Of a DNA stretch of 8,687 nt, positions 1 through 5,231 are shown piece after piece. Each line of letters starts with the position of its first letter. Within the stretch, counting starts at the first letter, position 1. The notes below the pieces were generated by a model that did not search any database, was not told the DNA's origin, and saw only the letters and a program-made list of their open reading frames with translations. The stretch comes from Candidatus Poseidoniaceae archaeon (lineage in GTDB: Archaea > Thermoplasmatota > Poseidoniia > Poseidoniales > Poseidoniaceae), in contig JAPKCL010000066.1 of NCBI GenBank assembly GCA_028822955.1, positions 1 to 8,687 on the forward strand, in the 5' to 3' direction. A program made the position numbers and the translations under genes.

Positions 1-690
1 AGAAAAACGATTCCTTCGGATATCGCATATGCCGTTGCTTCTTTTCCGGCTTTGTCGTTGAATTTCTCTAAGTTCACCGATTGTCGGTTGTATTTCTCGG
101 AACTCCCATACACGTTCTCCTGAAAGTAATGCAATCCTTATAGCAGAAATGACATGGTTATGGCGCAGCAAACCACGTGAGGTCTTTGCCTCATTCACCA
201 TTTCGACCTCAAGTTGGTGAGTCAAGCAATCATTAATGATTTGATCACGACTCAAGGGAGCCCCGTCACCTATTCGTATGATCATTCGGTTAAATTCAAG
301 AGCAGACGAGATTCCAATTATTTGTGCTGCAATATTTTCAATACGTTCGAACTGAGCAACACCTAACACAACGCCATCGGCCAACCAAGCGATACCTGGG
401 CGTGGGCCTGGATCGACTCCAAAGCAAAGTTGGTGAACTTGCGTGATGCCTCTCTGGAGACGTACTGCACTATCGACAGCCGCCTTGACTGAAACACTTG
501 ACGCTGCTATCGGTTTTCCTTCATCGCGGTATGTCGCAACTTCTACATCATTCCCAAACCAAATCATATCCTGTTCAGGAAGTACAGCATCATGTTCGAG
601 AAGAATGAACCTCAGTCCTCGACGTTTGAGTTCCGTCATCAGCCGAAAGGCCAATTTGAAGTCAATGGTGCGAATAGCAAGTCGAGGCAC
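1..690 (-). CDS. RuvC/RNase H-like fold protein, C-terminus cut by the window edge
   Basis: The minus frame is open for 230 codons from a GTG at 690 to the left edge, so the C-terminus is missing. An in-frame TAG at 720-718 limits how far upstream the start can lie. Residues 1-65 form a basic alpha/beta segment (RTIDFKLAFRLMTELKRRG). At about residue 90 comes FGVDPGPRPGIAW, the first beta strand of a RuvC-like RNase H fold with its catalytic-type Asp. Further on are RIGDGAPLSRDQII, a VEMVNEAKTS segment that could supply the Glu, and the helix HNHVISAIRIAL, placed like the last RuvC motif but with His/Asn where Asp is usual. The tail (EIQRQSRKR) is basic. The fold is well supported. I recall similar conserved archaeal proteins but cannot name the family, and nuclease activity is inference. 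It diverges from hjc, which fits a DNA or RNA processing role. No Shine-Dalgarno is visible, so the transcript may be leaderless. Confidence 0.72.
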   Translation of the reverse strand, partial: MPRLAIRTIDFKLAFRLMTELKRRGLRFILLEHDAVLPEQDMIWFGNDVEVATYRDEGKPIAASSVSVKAAVDSAVRLQRGITQVHQLCFGVDPGPRPGIAWLADGVVLGVAQFERIENIAAQIIGISSALEFNRMIIRIGDGAPLSRDQIINDCLTHQLEVEMVNEAKTSRGLLRHNHVISAIRIALLSGERVWEFREIQPTIGELREIQRQSRKRSNGICDIRRNRFS

Positions 691-712
691 ATTGGAAACT
701 GTATGTTCCGCG

Positions 713-729
713 ATTAACTATTCTTCCGC
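713..729 (-). promoter_or_regulatory. Candidate BRE/TATA element of a leaderless promoter
   Basis: On the minus strand a purine-rich GCGGAAG is followed by AATAGTTAAT, whose AT-rich core is centred about 26 bases upstream of the GTG at 690. That is the spacing expected when an archaeal transcript starts at the start codon. It agrees with the lack of a Shine-Dalgarno for the leftmost gene. The match to a TATA consensus is only partial, so this is inference. Confidence 0.3.
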
Positions 730-807
730 CCTTACGGTCCTAATTTGGGATTGTGGGAAACCATGATTGTAGTGGGACTTCTACCGAAGTCATCAAGAAC
801 GATTGAC

Positions 808-813
808 GGTGAT
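808..813 (+). promoter_or_regulatory. Shine-Dalgarno GGTGAT of hjc
   Basis: GGTGAT is an exact complement of the usual archaeal 16S 3' tail (ATCACC) and ends 8 bases before the GTG at 822. It decides the start: no ATG lies in frame upstream before the TGA at 813-815, so GTG is the only sensible initiator. Confidence 0.7.
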
Positions 814-821
814 GAATAGAT

Positions 822-1499
822 GTGTCGAGTCAGTATGAGCGGGAGTTGAGACAGGTTCTCGCTGGAGTTCCAAAAGGTGTTGAAGCAGTAATCCGTTCCT
901 GCAATCCCCTTGAGAAACAAAAAATGCGTCAAGTGTTACAACGTCCTTTCTTAGTGGTACGAGCCGCAGGTTCAGGTATGGAAGGAACTGGCGATTTGCT
1001 GGCTCTACGAGGAGATTTATGTTTCCCAATTGAAGTGAAATCGACTCGCGCTAAGAAACTCTACCTTTCCGGACGAACAAAACTCCAGTACGAAGCGATG
1101 GTTACCGAGGGTGAAAGATGTAACTTGATGCCGCTCTACGCTCATCGACAAAAAGGAGTTCGCGGTGATTCATGGCGTATTTTCAGAGTCGAAACCACTA
1201 ATCTTTTCGGTAGACTTCGTCAGCTCGAGAAGTCAATACCACCTTTTCCTACCACGAGAAACGGTTCAGTCTATCTCAATTGGGAGGATGGTATGCCACT
1301 TCATGCCTTTGTCGCCTTAGTCTGCTCTTCTGCTGGCTCTGAAAAGCATGCTTTGCACAACTTAGAAGTGCGAACACTCCGAACGAAACTTTTTGCAAAA
1401 TCCCTTCCAACAACAGAACTGGAAGAAATTCTTCCCGCCCAGACCTTAGCAGAAAAACCACTTGATGTCCTTGCAGAACTTGCGCGACGACGTTCTTGA
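822..1499 (+). CDS. hjc: Archaeal Holliday junction resolvase Hjc, long form
   Basis: Hjc is the archaeal endonuclease that nicks four-way DNA junctions symmetrically during recombination and fork repair, acting as a dimer with Mg2+. The 225-residue product starts at GTG behind a strong RBS. It shows the N-terminal YERELRQVL helix with the family Glu, then VVRAAGSG (45-52), the catalytic Asp in GTGDLLAL (D58) and the IEVKST motif (E71, K73). These are the hallmarks of the archaeal resolvase/PD-(D/E)xK fold. Two features are unusual. About 25 extra residues separate the first helix from VVRAAGSG, where typical Hjc proteins run on directly. A C-terminal extension of roughly 100 residues (about 125-225) follows a core that in most homologues is only 120-140 residues in total. 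The extension includes VYLNWEDGMPLHAF and a Leu-rich helical tail, and I do not recognise it. The gene ends in TGA directly abutting the stop of the convergent protease gene. Hjc identity is firm; the role of the additions is unknown. Confidence 0.93.
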   Translation: MSSQYERELRQVLAGVPKGVEAVIRSCNPLEKQKMRQVLQRPFLVVRAAGSGMEGTGDLLALRGDLCFPIEVKSTRAKKLYLSGRTKLQYEAMVTEGERCNLMPLYAHRQKGVRGDSWRIFRVETTNLFGRLRQLEKSIPPFPTTRNGSVYLNWEDGMPLHAFVALVCSSAGSEKHALHNLEVRTLRTKLFAKSLPTTELEEILPAQTLAEKPLDVLAELARRRS

Positions 1500-2957
1500 T
1501 TAGAAATAAGGTATTACGAGTACAAACAATAACATCATCAAAAGAACAATCGATGACAAACTCGAAGCTTTGTTTGAGATATGGTCAATCCACATTGGAT
1601 TGATATTCCATAATTTTGTTTTCTTTCCGATTCGTTTTACTCGATTGAGGGTACCTTTAATCCAGTCTTTAAACAAATGACCGCCATCAAAAGGTACCAT
1701 TGGAATGAGGTTGGTAAATCCAAGTAGGATATTCACCCACATCAACCAAAAGAAGAAATTAACGAAAAATAGTAGTCCATTCATTCCAAGTGTATCTCCA
1801 AGAATACCGTCTGCAGGTGTAAGCATTGCTTCCTCGACTGGATACATCGAAACACCTTGTAATTCAAACGGAATAATCATCATGTTGACGATATGAATAG
1901 GAGTATAGGCTGCTTGAATGAGTATACCTCCTTCAAAACGTGGTGAAAATGGCCCAGCGAGCCGGTCTATTCCAGCAGTTGCTTCAACGATTCCTTCGAC
2001 GCCGACAAAAGCATCACCTTGTTCGACTCCGAGCGTTTCAAGATTGGAAGCACTCCAGCCCAGTTCGGTATAGTAATCGTACTTGTCCGAAAGAAGCAGT
2101 TCAATACTTTCCAATGAACCATTCTCGTGTCTGACATCGACAATAATCGTATCATTGGCCTGATAGTCTTGGAGAATTGTCTGAAATCCTTCAACGCCTT
2201 CCACTTCTTTACCATCGATCTGAAGGATAGTGTCCCACGGTTGCATTCCAGCATCATCAGCTCCGGCATCCTTGATGACGCCGCGTACGTGTGGATTATC
2301 AGAACTTGAAGTGAAATTAGCGGCTAGCCCTCCTAAAAGCATCAGACAAATGAATGCTGCAAACAAATTCGTTGCAGGACCTGCAGCAAACATTCGCATT
2401 CGTTCCTTTCGAGGCGCTTTGTGTAATTCTTGATATTGAGGTTCAGCAAATGCACCAAGTGGAAGCGGGCCCAATTGTAGAAGTCCAAAGGAACGAATAC
2501 GCATACCATGCGCTCGAGCCAGTAGTCCATGTCCAAACTCATGTATGACTAATGCTATGACAAACGCCATTGCACCCCAGCCTAATGGAATCATTGGATT
2601 AATTCCCGGGATGGCGACAAGTTCACTTGCAGTTGGTGGACTTGCAGTCGGAGGGTAGAGTATGCTTGTGACGAAAGCGAGAATCATCATAAGAGCGACT
2701 ATAAACATGGAAAAGAGGCATACCCAAAGAGCAATTTCTCCATAGATTCGCCAAAACCGACGTGGTCGAGCGATACGGTCGAGTGTTTTCAGTCCCCAGT
2801 TACTGCGTACCATCAACACGACCCCAAAGACTCGTGTGGCGTTCCAACGGTCGAGTGTACCATTTCGTTCCCAAACACGAAGCATGAGATACCATGCAAA
2901 GATGAGGATGAGCACAACTTTCCAGTCGGCTTCAACTGAACCCCATGCACCATCCAT
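1500..2957 (-). CDS. M50 (site-2 protease type) membrane metalloprotease with PDZ domain
   Basis: This 485-residue polytopic membrane protein belongs to the S2P/M50 zinc metalloproteases, which cut substrates within the membrane, often to release regulators. Numbering is from the ATG at 2957. Hydrophobic segments lie near 12-28, 74-100, 125-140, 195-212, 395-418 and 468-483. The zinc motif HEFGH is at 139-143. The second motif, TNLIPMVPFDGG at 415-426, carries the Asp ligand. Between them lies a PDZ-like domain (about 220-278; VIKDAGADDAGMQPWDTI, then LQIDGKEVEGVEGF). The N-terminal arrangement, with a conserved LDRIARPRRFWR stretch before the second membrane helix, resembles archaeal rather than bacterial RseP proteins. 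All expected catalytic residues are present, so it should be active; its substrate is unknown. A longer frame reaches a TTG at 3071, but that would overlap the divergent gene. The ATG at 2957 with a purine-rich tract upstream is preferred. Confidence 0.92.
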   Translation of the reverse strand: MDGAWGSVEADWKVVLILIFAWYLMLRVWERNGTLDRWNATRVFGVVLMVRSNWGLKTLDRIARPRRFWRIYGEIALWVCLFSMFIVALMMILAFVTSILYPPTASPPTASELVAIPGINPMIPLGWGAMAFVIALVIHEFGHGLLARAHGMRIRSFGLLQLGPLPLGAFAEPQYQELHKAPRKERMRMFAAGPATNLFAAFICLMLLGGLAANFTSSSDNPHVRGVIKDAGADDAGMQPWDTILQIDGKEVEGVEGFQTILQDYQANDTIIVDVRHENGSLESIELLLSDKYDYYTELGWSASNLETLGVEQGDAFVGVEGIVEATAGIDRLAGPFSPRFEGGILIQAAYTPIHIVNMMIIPFELQGVSMYPVEEAMLTPADGILGDTLGMNGLLFFVNFFFWLMWVNILLGFTNLIPMVPFDGGHLFKDWIKGTLNRVKRIGKKTKLWNINPMWIDHISNKASSLSSIVLLMMLLFVLVIPYF

Positions 2958-2971
2958 GGTTGATGCAAACG

Positions 2972-2983
2972 CTCCTTCTCCTT
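2972..2983 (-). promoter_or_regulatory. Purine-rich tandem Shine-Dalgarno-like tract of the M50 gene
   Basis: Read on the minus strand this is AAGGAGAAGGAG, two overlapping GGAG elements. The nearer one ends 14 bases before the ATG at 2957, longer than usual spacing. It supports initiation at 2957 over the TTG at 3071, but the spacing leaves doubt. It lies in the 84-bp divergent region 2958-3041, where I found no convincing TATA box for either gene. Confidence 0.4.
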
Positions 2984-3041
2984 GAATCTTGACAGGCTCT
3001 CTCTCAACAAAGTTGATGATGGTTCGCCAAAACCCATAGGC

Positions 3042-3584
3042 ATGGACTCCTATCAAACGGCGCTGGAACAATGGTGTGAAAAGGAATGGGGGCAGGCTCC
3101 TGAAGCAATTTGTGAATGGTGTTCAGATGAAGAGATCGTTCAGGTATTTATGCGTCTCAAACAAAGTGTACTTATTGCCGACTTTGTCGTAGAAGACGAT
3201 GGCTCTTTGACTTGTAAAGAACATCTACAAGTTCCTCAAGATCGTTGGAACCCTGGCTCAATTCAAGCTATTCGAACAGCAGATGGCCGTGTTCGCTTCC
3301 GTCATCGTAACTTGGAAATCCATCTTGCTGCTCGACTTCGTGCTCCTGAATGGGGGCAAATTATGCTCGAAGAGTGGTTGATGGATCAACGTGGAGATGT
3401 ACTTCGACCTAAAGATCGAACACAACGCATCGCCTCCATTAATCGTGCCAAAATGAGCATTGAACGAAACTTGAATCATTCAAATCTCGATGCAGTTCGG
3501 ATGGATTTCCTGGCAACGACGGCCTCTTTACAATCGGTTGAAGATAAATTGAATTCTCGAATTCGTTCAGACGAATCAGAATGA
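3042..3584 (+). CDS. Conserved-looking hypothetical protein, 180 residues
   Basis: I do not recognise this protein. The 180-residue product is soluble, with no signal peptide or membrane segment. The N-terminal 30 residues are acidic, Trp-rich and Cys-containing (CEWC at 24-27, another Cys at 12), too few for a confident zinc site. The middle is mixed alpha/beta with a charged DGRVRFRHRNLEIHLAAR stretch. The C-terminal 60 residues are predicted helical and polar (RIASINRAKMSIERNL onward), perhaps a coiled coil or oligomerisation helix. The frame extends upstream to a TTG at 2982, but the extra residues look like antisense shadow of the protease N-terminus, and the ATG at 3042 leaves a clean divergent gap. 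No clear Shine-Dalgarno precedes it, so it may be leaderless. It stands alone on its strand, ending one base from the stop of the cyclase gene. The smooth amino acid composition and absence of a competing frame support a real gene. Confidence 0.72.
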   Translation: MDSYQTALEQWCEKEWGQAPEAICEWCSDEEIVQVFMRLKQSVLIADFVVEDDGSLTCKEHLQVPQDRWNPGSIQAIRTADGRVRFRHRNLEIHLAARLRAPEWGQIMLEEWLMDQRGDVLRPKDRTQRIASINRAKMSIERNLNHSNLDAVRMDFLATTASLQSVEDKLNSRIRSDESE

Positions 3585-3585
3585 A

Positions 3586-4434
3586 TCAATTGAGTTTCAC
3601 TTTGTAGCGGTCTCTTCCATTGGCATACATTGTGATGGTTCCCGATGAAGAAACGCAAACGGCAATGCCTTCTACCAATTGAGATATTGCACGAGCAGCC
3701 AAATGACGTCCACCTTCACCGGCTTTTGGTGTAATGCCAGCAGGAACTTGAATATACCGTCCTGCATCACTTGCCACTCCATCTCGATTGAACAAAATCG
3801 CCCCATCAAGCCAAGCGAATTCTGCTAAAGTTTCGTGATTCGCATCATCTAATACAGTTCTTTTTTCCGAAGGATGACCTTTGAATGGATTCAACACAAG
3901 CGCAGTTGAATGCTTTCGCAATGCTGGTAGTGGGCCTATGGCAAATAATGCTCCAATTGAGTGACCTTCTCTTCCTCTCAACCCAATATGGCGAGCAAGT
4001 TCCATTACTTTGGTAAGGACTCCCAAATCTATGTGGAAATCCTGTGCTAATGACGCAAAACGATTTGAATTCAAGGTTGATGTATCGATGACAAAAACCC
4101 CATCAATCGGCTCTGCCAAGACAACTAACATTCGTTCACCACTGGAAAGATTCCCTTCACCAATGGCCTGCAGTACCAAATCATGCATGTGTTTGAGAAC
4201 ACTCAGACCTTGCGAGGTAAGGTTTTCTTCAAGTAAAGAGCATGCAATACCATTTTCAGTTAATGATTCAACTACACGGCTTTGGCTTGAAAGAACAGTT
4301 AATGGTAGTTCAGGGGGTAACACTTCTGCAACTAATTTTACCTTTCGTGCACTGTTTGCAAGCATTAAGACAGATTGAAAGGAACGTCTGTCATTTGACA
4401 GAGTGCTTGTGACCATCGCAGCGAGGTCGACCAT
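3586..4434 (-). CDS. dacZ: Diadenylate cyclase (DacZ-type), c-di-AMP synthase
   Basis: The enzyme condenses two ATP into cyclic di-AMP, the second messenger tied to osmotic balance and cell envelope control, and works by face-to-face pairing of DAC domains. The 282-residue protein has the archaeal layout of an N-terminal regulatory-looking alpha/beta domain (about 1-150) and a C-terminal DAC (DisA_N) domain (about 150-282). Visible motifs are GREGHSIGALFAIG (154-167), LVLNPFKGHP (179-188), the DGA motif in LDGAILFNRDG (209-219), and GEGGRHLAAR (239-248), which fills the RHR position. The closing strands (IAVCVSSSGTITMYANGR) match the family. The third position of RHR is Leu here; from memory archaeal enzymes often vary there, so this need not mean inactivity. 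Length matches haloarchaeal DacZ (about 270). It is the second gene of an operon with the macro-domain gene, 10 bases apart, with GAGGT overlapping the upstream stop, so translation is probably coupled. No c-di-AMP receptor or phosphodiesterase is visible nearby. Confidence 0.93.
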   Translation of the reverse strand: MVDLAAMVTSTLSNDRRSFQSVLMLANSARKVKLVAEVLPPELPLTVLSSQSRVVESLTENGIACSLLEENLTSQGLSVLKHMHDLVLQAIGEGNLSSGERMLVVLAEPIDGVFVIDTSTLNSNRFASLAQDFHIDLGVLTKVMELARHIGLRGREGHSIGALFAIGPLPALRKHSTALVLNPFKGHPSEKRTVLDDANHETLAEFAWLDGAILFNRDGVASDAGRYIQVPAGITPKAGEGGRHLAARAISQLVEGIAVCVSSSGTITMYANGRDRYKVKLN

Positions 4435-4441
4435 GGAATGA

Positions 4442-4446
4442 ACCTC
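4442..4446 (-). promoter_or_regulatory. Shine-Dalgarno GAGGT of the diadenylate cyclase gene
   Basis: On the minus strand GAGGT begins inside the TGA stop of the macro-domain gene and ends 7 bases before the ATG at 4434. It fixes the cyclase start at 4434 rather than the internal ATG six codons later, and indicates one mRNA for both genes. Confidence 0.7.
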
Positions 4447-5113
4447 AAGCAGAAGTTGAATCGATTCCAGGCAATTGGTCTTCAGTTTCTCTGTAAACAG
4501 TTCTCATGTTTGAAATGAAGTTCTTTTCCTTTACGACAATGGTATAATCCGAAAACCCAGGGTCTTCATGCCCATCGAGCTTACCGAGAATAATTTCCAA
4601 AGTGAGCCGAGCACCTTCACGGTGTGGATATGCAAAAATCCCCATCGAGAGAGGTGGTGAAATGATTGAAGTTATATCTTTCATTTCAGCGAGCGTTGCA
4701 AAGAGATTGTCATAGGTTTCAGGAAGTAACTCTCGACGAGCCTCATCTTGGTTTGGACGGCGGCAATCAGGGCCAACTACGTGGATTATATGTTTGTAAT
4801 TGCTTGCAAGTTCAAAGGGCTCAGTGACGACATTCTTCGTAACTGCACAAGGTGGTGCGTTGATTTTCCGCATATCCAGGCAAATGTTTCGAGTCACTTG
4901 TGTGAGTTCAGGGCCTGCTTTACCATGGATGAGGGCATCCAAACCTTCACGGCCAGAGAGCCGATTATTTGCAGGTGTGATTAAGACATCACCGCTATGA
5001 TTCCATACGTCGCCACCGACGACTCGAAGAATACCCCATTTGCATGTTCGTGCCATATAGAGTTCGGCCATCAAACATCCAAGAAAGGCCACCTTACTTA
5101 TCAAGTTCGCCAT
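4445..5113 (-). CDS. Macro-domain (ADP-ribose binding or hydrolysing) protein
   Basis: Macro domains bind ADP-ribose and related nucleotides; the MacroD class removes ADP-ribose from proteins or deacetylates O-acetyl-ADP-ribose. The 222-residue frame shows the fold in order: ILRVVGGDVW (28-37), the strand and loop DVLITPANNRLSGREGLDAL (42-61), HVVGP (111-115), and the phosphate-binding loop PPLSMGIFAYPHREGA (153-168). The MacroD-type Asn (in ANN) and Asp (D59 in GLDALIH) are present, which favours hydrolase activity, though binding only is possible. The start is uncertain. The ATG at 5113 adds a hydrophobic leader (VAFLGCLMAELY) before the domain; ATGs at 5071 and 5056 (MARTCKWG) would begin just ahead of the first strand, as is common in the family. 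None has a good Shine-Dalgarno. The leader resembles neither a clear signal peptide nor a lipobox. It is first in the operon with the diadenylate cyclase gene. Confidence 0.85.
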   Translation of the reverse strand: MANLISKVAFLGCLMAELYMARTCKWGILRVVGGDVWNHSGDVLITPANNRLSGREGLDALIHGKAGPELTQVTRNICLDMRKINAPPCAVTKNVVTEPFELASNYKHIIHVVGPDCRRPNQDEARRELLPETYDNLFATLAEMKDITSIISPPLSMGIFAYPHREGARLTLEIILGKLDGHEDPGFSDYTIVVKEKNFISNMRTVYRETEDQLPGIDSTSA

Positions 5114-5130
5114 TTCGGAATGAAAATACC

Positions 5131-5149
5131 TCTAAATCGAGAATTTAGA
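5131..5149. promoter_or_regulatory. Perfect inverted repeat in the divergent promoter region (candidate operator)
   Basis: TCTAAAT and ATTTAGA arms of 7 bp flank a 5-bp spacer (CGAGA). The site lies in the 118-bp gap (5114-5231) between the macro/cyclase operon and the secreted protein gene, 18 bases upstream of the ATG at 5113. The arms are AT-rich and could also act as a TATA element for the operon. No T-tract follows and it is not at a gene end, so a terminator is unlikely. Regulation through it is inference. Confidence 0.4.
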
Positions 5150-5231
5150 ACTTGTTGTAGTAAAGCCGAGAGCCATCCTCTCTTCACTTCATGGCGGTAT
5201 TGCTAAACCCTATTGATGATAGCCGGAATTC

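Noticed and set aside
443..766. Plus-strand open frame of 107 codons at the left end.
   Set aside because: It is antisense to the RuvC-like gene, whose frame contains recognisable motifs. The Ser/Arg-rich product has no family character.
2958..3071. N-terminal extension of the M50 protease to a TTG at 3071, and of the plus-strand gene to a TTG at 2982.
   Set aside because: Both rely on TTG starts and would overlap each other by 90 bases. The ATG starts at 2957 and 3042 give a normal divergent spacing.
3582..3600. Short palindrome TCAATTGA at the convergent junction as a terminator.
   Set aside because: The arms are only 4 bp with no loop or T-tract, so no stable hairpin is expected.
4010..4378. 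Plus-strand open frame of 122 codons opposite the diadenylate cyclase gene.
   Set aside because: It is antisense to a gene with clear catalytic motifs, and its composition (Ser, Thr and Arg rich, no motif) is typical of a shadow frame.
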